The translations under genes were made by a program, and so were the position numbers. Source: Ichthyophthirius multifiliis (taxonomy: Eukaryota; Ciliophora; Oligohymenophorea; Hymenostomatida). Taken from it: DNA of 42,813 bases. The notes beneath the pieces are model-generated. The model made no database searches. It saw only the letters and a program-made list of their open reading frames with translations, and was not told where the DNA came from. Where the stretch lies: assembly GCF_000220395.1 (NCBI RefSeq), contig NW_004085938.1:1-42813 (forward strand), written 5' to 3'. Positions 1-12,920 of the stretch are shown here, piece after piece. The stretch's first letter is position 1. Each line of letters starts with the position of its first letter.

Positions 1-2448
1 TTTATGTATTATCGTCTTATGGTAAAAATATCAATAAAACATTATTTTATGCTTTCATTAAACATATTAAGTATTAATTCTGCCATTTCATCTTCTTGTT
101 TAGTAGCATTATATTTAAGTTTAACTACATTTTCTTTATCTTAGTTTTTTTATTTATCAGATTTAAAAATTTAATTAATTAGAGAAATTTTTTTATCAAT
201 TTTTTATGATTTCTTTAATCCATTTGGATTAATTTATTCATATAATTTAGATATTTTTATATAAAGATTATTTAAAAATGGCATATCATTTTCAGCAAAT
301 TTAATTGAAACAGCATTTCCACAAATTATTTTTTATTCATCTAAATTTACAAACACATGATCTTTATATTTTTAAACACAACCTAAGGTTTCTATATAAT
401 CCCATTTCTAATTAATTCCTAGAATTAATGGAACAGGAGAATCAAATAAGTCCAAAAGAGTTTCAGGCAATAAATAGATTATAGGATGAGGCCATTAAAA
501 AGGATATATTAATTATTCAAATGTGTGACTATTTTTTATAATATATTATTATTTATCAAAATAAAATTTAAATATATATATATTTAACATTGTTTAAGTT
601 AATAAGCAGATATTTTTACTTACGAAGATTATTGTTTTTTCATTCAAAATTAAGTTAAATATTTACATTGTTTATTAAAGTGTAATATTAGATAGAGTTA
701 ATACTAAACTCCATTTATGTGTTTTTTAATTTATTACTTCTTTTTTAGGAATTAGATATGTTATTTAATCTATATTAGTATTAATTGTTATAAGATACTA
801 ATAATCTTCAATTTTAATATTTTTTTAGGTTTCTAATATTTCTTAGTATTATTATATTATTAAATTTTTTATACAATCTCCGTCCAATTCAAATAGTATT
901 TTTTCTTCTGTTGTTGATTTTTAGCTATATGTTTCAATTCTTGATAATTTAATATTATCTGATTTATATTTTTTTTTTTTTTTATTTTAATTTTTTATTA
1001 TTTTTATTAATTTATTTATTTATTTCTTTATTTATTAATTTTATATTAAATGTACTTATTAAATCTATTAAAAGATGTTAAAAAAGTTCGAAAAAAGGAT
1101 AATATGTTGCATAGCAAAATACTTTTTAACCTTTCCAAAATTTTCTTTTTCTTTATTTTCAATTGAGAATATTTAACTTTAATCAATATTTGTCTTTTTT
1201 ATAATTTTTTAAGAAAAAATAAAATAAAAAATAAAAAATATTTAATTTAGAAAAATATATTATTTTCTAAAAAAAAAATACAATACAGATTCTATATAGT
1301 CTTTAATTTGAATACAGAAGCAATAAATAAGTTTATGAGGATTTACTTAATTAATAACTTAATCATCTTATTCTAAAATTTCAGTATAATTATTATAATA
1401 GTTATCACTTTTCATTGTAAAAACAAAACATTAATCAATTAATTAATTTTTGGAACCTGAAAACAATATTCTTTATTAAAATTATATTTAATAATTATTA
1501 AAATAAAATTATATTGATATAAATTTACTCTTTTACTTTTCTAAAAATATCTCCAGTAGTGATTCGTTATATTTATATACCAAAAGGAAAAGCAAATTCA
1601 TGTACAACTTTAAAAGTTTCACTATTTTAAATAATTGAAAAAAATATAAAATTATTAAAAAATATGTAAATAAGTATAATTAATAAATATAAATATATAT
1701 AAATATATATATATAAAAATATTTATATTTATATTTATTTATTAAATTTATATTAATATTTTACTATATAAAATATTTTATACTCATTTTTCTCATTCAT
1801 TTATGGATATGTATATAGAATTTTTCCTGGTAAAAGTGCTTCTTTACAAATCGGATTATTATCGAATTCTTTCATATCTTCTTTATCATATCCAATTACA
1901 TAAAATTTTTCGAACAATTTAAATTATGGTCTTACTTAAAGTGGAAGAACTAAAGATTATTAAGACTTTATTTTATTACTTAATACTTATTATTAAAATT
2001 ATAATAAACTATTTAATTATTATTACTATGGTTATTATTATTCATCTTTTATTTAATTAAAACTTCCGTCAATAAACTAAGAAGAATTTACTTAAATAGA
2101 ATTTTTTTTATAAACATTAATTGAGCTTATTATTTAAATATACTAGGTTTCTATTATTTTATAATACTTTTTTATGCATTTAATGTACTTTCGTTATTAT
2201 TATTTTAATTTTATTTATAATGTTATTAATTATCTTGTATTAAAAGTTAACTATCAATTCTTAATATACTTAATTTTTTTAAATTATTTCTTCCAAAAGT
2301 ACTAAGTTTAGGGACTTAAGATTCATTTTTACATTCATTAATGTAACTTTTGGCTACTATAGATCTTGATAAAACTCTCATTTATTCTATATCTATTATA
2401 TTTATATTATTATTTAATTTATATTAAATACAAATAAATTTATAAATA

Positions 2449-2496
<48 letters not shown>

Positions 2497-3012
2497 GCAT
2501 ATGTACCTTTATCTAGATTGTATTTGTTTGATATTGTAATCGTTTTTTCACGGGTTTCTCCTTATTTTTCTTTATATTTATCCTATATTAATTCATCAGA
2601 TTTTTAACTATTTATAGATGTTTCACTACTTTTGCAAAATTCATCGTCTTTTTCATTCTTTTCATTCTTATCTTTTTTTTAGTATTTTCTTAATGTTAAT
2701 TTTGCTTATAATTCTTAGATTTATTTTTCTTGTTCAGTTTTTTCATCTTTTAATTGCTAAATTTATTATTTTGATGCAAAAAGTTCTTATTTTAATGATT
2801 TTATTTCTTAATATTGTGTCAAATTTTTATTTTATTCTATTTCTAATTACTATTTTTTTTATTTTTTTATTAAAATGTTTTTACTTTTTTATTTAATCAT
2901 TTAATATTTTTAAACGTTCTATATGTCTTTCGTTTTTTTGTATTAATTATTCTAATAAATTTTGTTTTTAAGGACTTACATTTCTTTCTTAATCTCTTTG
3001 TTTGGAATTCAT
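1..3012 (-). CDS. DENN-domain protein (Rab GEF type), C-terminus beyond the left edge
   Basis: Read with TAA/TAG as Gln. The likely start is the ATG at 3010-3012, followed by a charged coiled coil (about 2507-3010). An intron at 2393-2506 joins in phase. The uDENN part follows (about 1910-1350, with motifs FEKFYVIGYD, FAFPFG and CFVFT); an intron at 1622-1783 also joins in phase. The cDENN core lies at about 1140-380: NEKTIIFVS, then LIYPFQWPHPIIYLLPETLL and DSPVPLILGIN. DENN proteins are usually exchange factors for Rab GTPases in membrane traffic; that role here is inferred from the family. The last readable residues at the window edge are still coding, so the C-terminus is missing. The frame junctions near 2880, 1960 and 1460-1540 are not fully resolved (an extra intron or homopolymer miscounts). 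The nearest alternative is another DENN subfamily member; I cannot assign the subfamily. Confidence 0.82.
2393..2506 (-). other. intron of the DENN gene containing an (AT)n tract
   Basis: On the minus strand the segment begins GTACAT and ends ATAATAG. Joining the flanking exons in phase 1 gives the continuous peptide DKDIEQMRVLS. The interior is mostly alternating AT (about 2452-2496). Confidence 0.7.
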
Positions 3013-3378
3013 TTTTCTTTTTTATATTTATCTTAAATATTATTTAATAAAATAAAAAATATATAATTAATGAATACAAATTAAAAATAATTTTTAATTA
3101 ATATTTTTTTTGATTTGCTTAAAAATAAATATTATTTAAAAAAATTATTATTTTTACATTTCTTAATTAAAAAATATTAATATTAATATTAAAATGTATG
3201 ATAATATGAAAATTAAAATATATATATATGTATTTAAAATCTTTAATTTACAGAAACAAAAAAATCATATATCAAAAAATATTTAAATTAAAATAATGCT
3301 TTATATAAAAAATAAAAATTACAAGACAAATGAACACAAAAAAAAACAATTAACATATATAAATTATAAAAAATAACA
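3013..3378. other. AT-rich spacer between two minus-strand genes
   Basis: About 370 nt of A/T runs between the TTLL stop and the DENN start. It should hold the 3' end of the TTLL transcript and the DENN promoter. I see no ORF, RNA or repeat family in it. Confidence 0.6.
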
Positions 3379-6258
3379 TCAATCAATAGTATTTCCTAAC
3401 CTATTATTATTATTATAATTTTAACCAACCGGATTTTTATATTATTAAATAATTTTAATATATTTATTTGCCATTTCTGATGGAGCCACCATTTACCATC
3501 CTCCCACAAAATCTGGTATTTACCCAAACTACCTAATTTTATGCCCCCTTAAAATATAATTAAGATCCCTATTTAATTAAAGTTTCGAATTATTTTAAGT
3601 ATTTATCGTACTTTTATTTCCCTATTCTTCTCTTATCCTTCTATCTAAAACTTCCAATAATCTCTATCTATCAAACTAGATAGGTTGAATAAGATCAATA
3701 GCATCATCAATCATTTACTATTTAACCAAATCATCAATAATAAATTCTCTGGCAAGGCTAGGAGATGAATTAATTTCTAATAAATAGCATTTTAGAGACG
3801 TATCAATAATAATATCATACCCAAAAATTTCAAAACAATTCGGGTTGTTAGGAATATCAACATTACAAGCTAAAATACTCTTAATAACAATCTCATGTAC
3901 CTAATTCCATATTTTCCCCCAATCAATATTCTTCATCTTTAACTTCTATTATAGCATTTTCATGGAAATTTTAGTTCCTCCAATATAATTATTCCCATTA
4001 TTAACATCATAGAAATTTTTCTAAATAGAAAAATTTGTCAAATGCATTTAATTATTTTTTATATTTTAGGAATTAACACAATATTTCTCAGTACTCAATC
4101 TTGCAAATCCCTCATTATATACCCAAACTTCTAAAGGCTTAATATTAGTAACTAAAACATAAATTCTCATATCGAATTTATACCCATCCAATAATAAAGG
4201 ATCTCTCATATATTTCTAAACGACAATAGGTTCAGCATAATTTACTTAAGAAATATCATTTATTAATTAAATACCTCTTCCTTAAGATTTACCTACAGGC
4301 TTCATTATCCATATATTAAGGTCACCTTCTTTCAATTATTCCTCGAAAAACTTTTCTGAAAATGAACAATATTCTTTCGGTAAAACAAAAGTTAAAGGAA
4401 GTATATTAAACAAATGTGAGGCTTTTGGGCCTAGTTTAGTAATTCTTTCGAAATTTTTTTTAAGCAAATCTTTCCTGACAAGATTTTTATTGAAAGGGAA
4501 ATGATTTACTTTCTGGAAAAAAAATAATTTATTAAAATCTATTTAAGGCTTACTCCATGTCCATAGTAAATTCCATGAAGTTTTTAATTAAAGTCCATGA
4601 GGAAGTTCAAACCATTCCTTTTTTCTCATAAAAGCTCTACTAATAATATCATATACTTCCTATTTATTCTTAACTACCCTAAAGTAAAATTCTTCATGAG
4701 GTAAATAATGTTAAGCAAAATTTTCACCATTCATTCTCTACATAAAAATTATTTGTCTTTCAATAAATTTCCTCATATCTATATCTACTCTATTCTAATA
4801 TACTATTATTTTCTAAGGATCATTTGCGTAGTATATTTCAGAAGGTTAAATTTCTAAAGGAGTGATAATTTATTTATAACGTAAAAGTCCTTTGTCGGCA
4901 TTGTCAACTTTATCTACATGTTGCAAAAACAGAGAATACATATCTCTCAAATGATCCATAAGGTTAAATATGTAATTATTATTACCTATATTATTATAAT
5001 ATCCTGAAAATAAATGATTAAACGTAGGTATAATTTATGTATAATCTACTAGACTATCATCGTTTATTTCGCGAAGCATTTTTTGTAATAATTTACTTTA
5101 GACGTTTAAAGCATTATTAGTGTTTTGTTTATTACTAACGTTATTTTATTATTTTTTCTTTTCTGGTAAATTTTTGAATTTTTAATCATTTAATATATTT
5201 TCTTTTTTTTTATTTTCTTCAGTTTTTTTATTTTATTAAGTTTTTTTATTTTCTTAAGTTTTTTTTAGATTATCATCTTGAGTTTTTACTTTATCTTCTT
5301 CTTATTTTTGTAAAGATTCTTTTTTTTTTAAATCTTCTTGATATTATAATTATTATATTTCTTATTTTTATTCATTTAATAATTCTTTTTATTATTAGTA
5401 GCTGTAATTTATTATTCTTTCCATTTTTTCTCTTAGAGATAGCATATTATTATTATTAATTATTTTAATTTCTTAATCACCTTATATATTTATAGAGTCT
5501 TCTTTTTAATTTAGGTTAAAAGAATTGTTTTTTGTAAAACTATTGAATCTTCTAATTATTATTATTAAACTAAAGAATGTCCTTAATTTTTTATATATGA
5601 ATTTTCTTGATTTTTTATATGATTATATTATTTATTTTATATCAGATTTTATTTTTGAGTACTAATATCTCCATAATCTTAATATATATTTTCTTATTTA
5701 TTTTCAATTTATTTTTTAATTAAGAAGAAGAAGAACTCTCTTCACTTTCTTCTTATATACTTTATTAATCATCTTCATGTAAATATTTCTAAAAATCATG
5801 ATTATTTATTATTTTTTACTACTCATCATGTTCTAAAGAAGTTTATATTATTTCCTATTGATTTTTTTCTAAAAAACTATTCTAGTTATCCTAATTTTCT
5901 ATTTTTTTATATTTTTCTGTTTATTTTTGAATTTCTTATAAATTATCATTTACTTAAATATAATTTTATGTTTCTTTTTTTTCTTATTTTTCAAATATTT
6001 CTTTGTTTTCTTCGGTTTCTTGTGTTTATAATTTTTATGTTTTTTCTTATGTATCTTTTTTTCTTTTTATTCATTTAATACTTATTATTATTTTTATACT
6101 TTTTTTTCAGTTTCGTTTTCATTTTCATTTTATTATTAATTTTCTTTTTTATATTATTATTAAAAATTATCCTATTTATAATTTTATTCTAAATAATTTA
6201 GTTTCACATTTTAAAATTAATTTTCTTCTTTTTCTTTTTCATTTACTTTTTCTTTTAC

Positions 6259-6317
<59 letters not shown>

Positions 6318-7466
6318 CTTTTTGTTATTTTTATATTAATTATTTTTCTTATTATTATTATTTTAATTCTTATTCTTCTTATTTATATTTGAATTTATTA
6401 TAATCATTATTATCATCATCTTATTTAATATTTTTTTTTTAACAATTTTCCTATAAAGATGTTACTCTTTTAATACCTTAAAATTCACATTTATTGATTT
6501 TCCTATATTACCCAGGCACTGTTTTTTATGATAAACAATCACTATAACTTAAATTATCTTAATTTTCTTGATATAATTCTTCTTTAATTTCTTCTTAATT
6601 TTAATTACTATTTTCTTATTTATTTTTCTTAAAATGATTATTATTCATAGGTAATAAAACCTAAGTTTTAGATTATTTTTTTAGAAAGTTTTTCATTTTT
6701 TTTTTCTTTTCTATTACTTCATCTATTTTTTTTTTAATTGGTGGTATATATTTAGGATAAGTAGCTTTTCCAGTTGTATAATATGGAGTTTATATTTTTT
6801 TATTTTTTTAATTATCGATTTCCTATTTTACTTTACTTTCCACATTTTAAAATTATTCATCGTTTTTTTATTAAATATTTCTTTTATTTTATATAACTTA
6901 CACTTCTTTATTTATATTTTCTTTTTAATTTAAAAAATTTCTTTAAATTGTACCATTAGCAACCATCGTATTTTATGTAATTCGAGTATTTTAAAGCGTT
7001 TTTTTATAAATTATTATATTTCTTATTACTTTTGGACATTATTTATATGCATTCTTTTATATATTTGGCTGTTTTAATTGCTTTTTATTTCACTTTCTGA
7101 ATGCGAATTATTCATTATCTAATCTTAAGCTTTTATCCATTCTTCGGCGTTATATTTTGGTTCCTTTTATGGAATTTTTATTGGACTTTTTTCAATTTAT
7201 TGGGAAATTTCGAGTGTATTATTTATACAATAAGTACCAAAATTTTCAATTATTTAACGCTCTTCTAATTCTTGAGTGGATAAATCAATAAATTTTTTTG
7301 CTTTTTTTATATATTGGACAATTTAAGGATTTTATTCCTCTATATTAGAAAATAATTGGATTTAATTTTGTACTTTTTATGTTATTTCGCGCAGATTAAA
7401 AGTGTCCAAATCATATATATCCTCTATTATAGGAATTTAATAGTATTTTTGACAATCTGTTGACAT
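3379..7466 (-). CDS. tubulin tyrosine ligase-like (TTLL) tubulin-modifying ligase
   Basis: About 1362 residues, ATG at 7464-7466 and TGA at 3379-3381. The N-terminal 780 residues are low-complexity, rich in Q, K, E and N, with an 18-Gln tract (6259-6312) and repeated KKT(Q/E)xNKK units near 5200. The last 570 residues form the TTL ATP-grasp domain: WNLLWTWSKP, NHFPFNKNLVRKDLL, then NIWIMKPVGKSQGRG (about 4265-4310), LLLDGYKFDMRIYVL, HLTNFSIQ and LLEINSSPSLA (about 3750-3785). A tail with GGWQMVAPSEM resembles the end of TTLL1/TTLL9 types. Family members add glutamate or glycine chains to axonemal or cortical tubulin; which one cannot be told from sequence. The open frame needs one extra base in the T run at 6999-7005 (4088 nt is one short of a multiple of three), so I suspect a homopolymer undercall. 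Confidence 0.9.
6259..6312 (-). repeat. (TAA)18 trinucleotide tract encoding poly-Gln in the TTLL gene
   Basis: Plus-strand TTA units; in the TTLL reading frame each is TAA, which is Gln in this code. It lies in the non-conserved N-terminal region. Confidence 0.75.
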
Positions 7467-8808
7467 TTTAATGGTTTTATAAAATTTTTGTGTATATGGT
7501 AATATATGTATTTTTTTTATAAGAATATTAATATGTTATTTAGTCGCAATTTAAAAAAAATTTAAATTTTTTCTTTAAAAAATAAATTATTATATTAAAA
7601 AAGTTTATTTTTTAAAATAAAAATGCAAAAATAAAAATAAACTATATATTTAATAATAACTATTTATTTATTTTTTTTTCAAAAAAAAATAAGTTAAGTT
7701 AATAAATTATTATATATATGAATATATAAAATTATAGTTTTTAAACTTTTTCATAAATATTATTAATTATATTTATAATTATAAAGTATAAAAAAATAAG
7801 CATTTTTTTATTTTTTAATTATATATTTATTAATATTTTAATAAATAAAAATTAAATGAAAAGTTTTATTATTTAAAAATATTAAAAAAGATAATTATAA
7901 AATAAACTAATTTTATTTCTATACTTTTTTAAGAAGAATAAACTTTTTTATTTATATTAAAAATAATTTTTTTATTATTTTATAATAAGTGTAAACTGTA
8001 ATTTAAATTTTAAAACTTTCTTTTTTTTATTTATTAAAAAAATATAATAATTTTTGATAATAATTTTTTTAATTAACATTAAAAAAATATAAAATTAAAA
8101 CATAATAATATAATAAAATTAAAATATAAATAAATTTTCAAATTAATATAAAATAATTAAAAAATACTATTGAAAATATTTTCATAAATGCATTTAAAAT
8201 ATATATTTTAAATTAAAAAAAAAAGAATATTTTAAAACAAATTAAAAAAACCTAAAAAATCAATAAACAAATCGAATATAAAAATTTCTGATATAATTAA
8301 GATAAATAATTAATTCTAATAAAAGAAAAATTAAGAAATCATTAAAAAAAAAAATGATTAACCAGAAATTATACTTATTCATAATAATAAGAAATAAATA
8401 AATAAAAAACAATAAAAAAAACATATAAATAAAAAAAAGACATAATAAAATAAAAATTTTATAAATATATAAAAATAGATATATATAAAATTATATCAAA
8501 ATTTAAGTATTATTAAAAAAATAATAAAAATATAAATAAAAAAAATGTATTAAAAAAATTATATGAAAAAGATGAAAATTAAAATAAGCAATATATTAAA
8601 ATAAAAATTATTTTGTTTAAAAAAGTTTAAAAAAATGGAAAAAAAAAAAAATATATAAAAAAATAAAAATAAAAACATTTATTATAATTAAGAAAAAAAA
8701 TAAATTTAAGTATTAAAATATATTTAAGATAAAAATAAAATTAGATATAAGATAATATAAGAAAAAATAAATAAATATATATATTTATAATAATATATTT
8801 ATAATATA

Positions 8809-8839
<31 letters not shown>

Positions 8840-9703
8840 TAATTTTTTTTTTATTATATTAATTAAAAACTTATAAATTTCTAAATAAGTTAAATATTTA
8901 ATTTAATAATAATACTAATTATATTTCTTTAATTAAATAAATAATATATATTTTATTATATTAATTTTGTAGTTATTTAAATTATATTTGATATTAAAAA
9001 ATGTTATGTATACATATTTTTCTATTCTTAAATATTAAAATGATACAAATTATTTTATATAATTAATATTTTAAATTTTTTATAATATTTTATATTTAAA
9101 AGAAATATAATATTTAATATTAATTTATTCATATTAGTTATTTTATATTTAAATCTTATTTAAAATAAATATTTTAAATAATAATATATGATTTACCATT
9201 TGATATCTTATGATTTAAAAAAGCAAATTATATAAACATTTTAAATTAAAAAAGATTATTATTTTATAATTAATTAATATCATATTTATAAATATATTTA
9301 TATATATATATAAATATATTTATTATATTTTAACAATTTTTTTTTTATTTATAATATATTTTTTTTTTTGAAAAATTATTTAAAATTTCAATTATTTATA
9401 TATATTATATTTTTTATTTAATAATTTTAGTTTCATCAATTTTATTTTATTATTCTTATATACATATTTTTTTTTTTATAATATAATATTTTATTTTAGA
9501 TTTTTTTTCTAATTTCATAATATTTTTTTAATAAAAAAATATATTTATTCTTAAATAAAATAATTTTTTTTTTTTATAATTTAATTAAAAAACAAAAATA
9601 TATAATAATAAAACATAAATATCTTTTTTATTTAATATTTATATTATTAAATTTTAAAAAAAATCCGCGATATAAATAATTTAATAATATTTAAATAAAT
9701 AAA
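7467..9703. other. 2.2-kb AT-only divergent intergenic region
   Basis: This region lies between a minus-strand and a plus-strand gene, so it should carry both promoters. It is almost pure A/T, with short A or T runs and alternating AT stretches (for example near 8806-8826). I find no convincing coding frame with the ciliate code, no tRNA and no long repeat. It is the longest gene-free stretch in the window. Confidence 0.6.
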
Positions 9704-10368
9704 ATGGCTGCATTAATTTAAGATTAGGAATAAAGTTAAATAAAAATACAAATAGGACCTGATTTTGAAGAAAATGGTAAAACATCTATATCTTTATTTA
9801 GTTCAATAAGCCATGAAACAATTAAAAATGCTTAATAAACCTTATAATAACGCACAAATAACTAAATAGGTGATTTATAAAATGTTTTTATAATCGAATT
9901 ATAAGAAAATGATATAGAAAAAGTCAAAAATATAATCAAAAACGATAAATCTTTGAGTCTTATTTAAATATAGGTAGTATAAGATGTAAATGGAGAAAAC
10001 ATATTGATAAAAGCTCCAATTTTGTAACAAGATAATTTATAAAAAGAAGGTATGGATGATGAATTTTATAGTTTTATTATCAAAGATGGTTGGAATAAAT
10101 TAATTAATCTAATAGGAGAAGTAGAAAAGAAAGAAAATAACTACACTTTATTATAGGCTATGGATAATACCAACTTTATAGAAGCAAATTTAATATTAAA
10201 TTAAACTAATGAAGAATATAAATTAGCAATATAGGAAAATTAAAATGAAAAATTGTAAAAATTTTTAAATTAAGCTAAATTTTATCTAAGACTTCATTTA
10301 TCTGAAGAATTAAGATAATAAATGTTAAGTAAAAAAAAAATAATAGTATATAATATATAATGTATGAT

Positions 10369-10431
<63 letters not shown>

Positions 10432-10712
10432 AAAAAGGTTTTGATATTTTAAAAGATATTAAAAATATAGATATAGATTTAAAATTAGATAATATTTCAT
10501 AATTACCTTAATTAGTTAGAGAATTTTTAAATAATGATTTATTTAATAAATGTAAATATGAAAATTACTTTTCTTTAAAAAAATTATTTGGTGTTTTTGG
10601 AAAGTCATATTCTTTTTAAGTTTTTATTTAAAAAATTGGGTATCTTAAAATTGATGGGATTGGAGCAAATTTTATTGATTTTATTTTACAACTTTTAGAT
10701 AAAAAAAATTGA
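9704..10712 (+). CDS. unrecognised 299-residue protein
   Basis: ATG at 9704, TGA at 10710-10712, with one intron at 10329-10437 (GTAAAA...AAAAAAG). With that intron removed the frame is exactly 900 nt, or 299 residues, with no other break. The protein starts MAALIQDQEQSQIKIQIG and is acidic and Gln/Asn-rich. It has no signal peptide, no clear membrane segment, and a mix of predicted strands (N-terminal third) and helices. The second exon contains DNISQLPQLVREFLNN and ends FIDFILQLLDKKN. I do not recognise a family. It is divergent from TTLL across a 2.2-kb spacer and convergent with the RING/SPRY gene. Coding status rests on codon bias and the exact intron phase. Confidence 0.7.
10371..10426. 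repeat. (AT)28 dinucleotide repeat inside an intron
   Basis: A perfect alternating AT run filling half of the 109-nt intron at 10329-10437. Confidence 0.9.
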
Positions 10713-11030
10713 TATTTTTTTTTTTTTTTTTTTTTTAGAAAAAATAAAAATATATTATTATTATAATTTTTAATTATATATATATTTTTTTTTTATAGAA
10801 CTTTTATTAAATTTTATTTTTAAAAAATCTAATGTTTAGTTCTTTTTATTTTAAATTTACAAAAATTAAATTTTAATTATATTTTTATATTTGATAATTT
10901 AATTATACTTTAATTATATTTTAATATAGAAAAATAAAAAAATCTATATTGATTATATAAAAAAGTATATACTAACTTAATATATATATATTTATTATAT
11001 TATATTTAAATAAGTTTTTAGTTTTTAATT
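10713..11030. other. convergent 3' spacer
   Basis: About 320 nt of A/T runs between two genes that end towards each other. It must hold both polyadenylation regions. Nothing else is visible. Confidence 0.6.
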
Positions 11031-11146
11031 TCATATATTAAATTCTTCACTTTCATCATTAATTTATTATCCTTCTTAAGCATTAATAATTTCTTATTAA
11101 TTTAATTATTATTATTATTATAAATCTTAATTTATCTATTTAAAAA

Positions 11147-11206
<60 letters not shown>

Positions 11207-12920
11207 TTTATACTTCAACAATCTCAATACAATCTCCAGGACATCTTAGACATGCACAAGGATAAAAATTTCCATTATCTATTGTTTCTGGATCTAAATT
11301 AACATTAAGTTCTTAATTTTTATTATGATTAACAAACTTAAGTTTCTAATTATTTTCATAACAAACTGAAATAATATCATCTTATTCAATTATAAAAGGT
11401 TTATTTTGCCAATTTTCATATGGATTATGTGAAGAATAGAAAATCCCATTAGCCGAAATCAAATAAGATTTATGTCCTATGTCATGATATCTTCTAGCCG
11501 AATAAACATTCGATTCATCAATAATTCCCACAGCGAACCATTCTGATCTTAAGCTAACAATTTTAAATTAAATATTTAATGGTAATCCTGCTAATTTTTT
11601 CGCTAGTTCAACAATAACGAATCTATCTCTTCTTTTTTTTTTAGTTTCTCGAATAAGAGCCATTTATCCTTTTCTTTTTACAAAAATGTCTTAATCTTTA
11701 TATACTTACGAGAAATGTACTTTATCTAAAAAACAGTTTTTTTAAATTTCCTCAATTTAACTCTATAGCTAAATTTATTATTCGAAAACTTATTTTTTCA
11801 TTTCTTAATTTTCTCTTTCCATTTCTAGTATTTTCCTCTTCATTTGCTTTTAATTTTACTCCATACATACTTCTGGTGTATGATTCACGAATTCTCTTCT
11901 TTTCATTTCTGTCTCACATTTATTGCAGAAAACAGGATATTCCTTACACTATTTCATATGTAAAAAATGCTCATTCAAACAGCATTCATATCCACATCCT
12001 TAGCATTTAATAATCCTTTCCCCACAGCAATCTTCATGATCCATAATTTCCTTTTATTTAAGTAACTACCTACACCATTTACATTTTCTCAAATTTTCTG
12101 GACAAACATCTTTATGATTATCAATGTCTAAAAGCTTGAAAGTTAATCCGCATAAATTACACTCAGTTTCCTTAAAATCACAGTTTTCCTCATGTAATTC
12201 AATTACTTTTTTTTTATGCTCTTTCAAACACCATTTACATGCCTCTTCAGCAAAGTCACACTCTTCTTTTATATGTTTTTGCAAAAGTCTCCTTATCATT
12301 TATTATCGGCATTCTTTCTGTGGGCAAACTTCGAGTTTATATTCACATACTTCTTCATGTTTTTTCGCCTGTTCGTAATATATGATTTACGAACAACCCT
12401 ATTCTTTATTTATGCAATTAAATTAAAGCTTATCGAGCATATTTTTAAGCATTGGAAAGCACCTCATTTCTCTAAAATTATGGCATAAAGGACATTAATT
12501 TGGATTCCTTATTAACCATTCTCTAATACAAAACATACAAAAATGATTCAAGCAGTTCCCACAGGCAATTGGATTTACATATATATGGATACATATGGGG
12601 CATTTGACAAAATCAAGATTTTCAGTTTATACAGCTAAATTTTCGATTTCTAAAGAAAAGTCTTTTTCTTTTTCTTTTTAATCTTAATTTTGGTGTTGTT
12701 ATTCATTGTTATTTTCATTATTATTTTCATTGTTTTCGATGCTATTTTATATGTTTTAATTGTTTTCAATTTATGGGTTTGATGCTGAAAGAGGATTTTA
12801 ACGGCGTACTATTATTAAATGGCTTGCACGTTGTTATGGGTTTTGTTAACCGTTTATTTATGGGTTTTGATTTTAATTTGCGACTTAGTTGAAAAAATAC
12901 GAGACGTTTATATTGTTCAT
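11031..12920 (-). CDS. RING / TRAF-type zinc finger / SPRY-like protein, putative E3 ubiquitin ligase
   Basis: ATG at 12918-12920 and TGA at 11031-11033. One intron at 11136-11213 leaves 1812 nt, 603 residues, fully open. The order is a Q/N-rich leader; a C3HC4-type RING at about residues 105-150 (VKCPIC, ACGNCLNHFCMFC, NQCPLC); a run of Cys/His units typical of TRAF-type fingers to about 330 (for example HEEVCEYKLEVCP, CDFAEEACKWC, HEENCDFKETECNLC); a short Q/E coiled coil; then a SPRY-like fold (EWFAVGIIDES, IGHKSYLISANG, DDIISVCYEN). A RING with TRAF fingers suggests a ubiquitin ligase with a protein-binding tail. The last exon is Gln-rich and ends ESEEFNI. The SPRY assignment is less sure than the RING and zinc fingers. 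The upstream start lies in frame with no earlier ATG in view. Confidence 0.85.
11151..11196. repeat. (AT)n repeat in the intron of the RING/SPRY gene
   Basis: Alternating AT run of about 46 nt within the 78-nt intron (11136-11213). It parallels the intron repeat of the convergent neighbour at 10371-10426. Confidence 0.85.

Noticed and set aside
529-623. Apparent GT-AG intron within the cDENN region
   Set aside because: The donor and acceptor look good, but splicing breaks the frame with a TGA, while reading through is fully open and keeps IIFVS to FQWPHP in one frame. I treat it as a coding insertion.
2618-2896. Plus-strand 92-residue Phe/Ile-rich ORF
   Set aside because: It is the antisense shadow of the N-terminal coiled coil of the DENN gene; its composition is that of reversed AT-rich codons.
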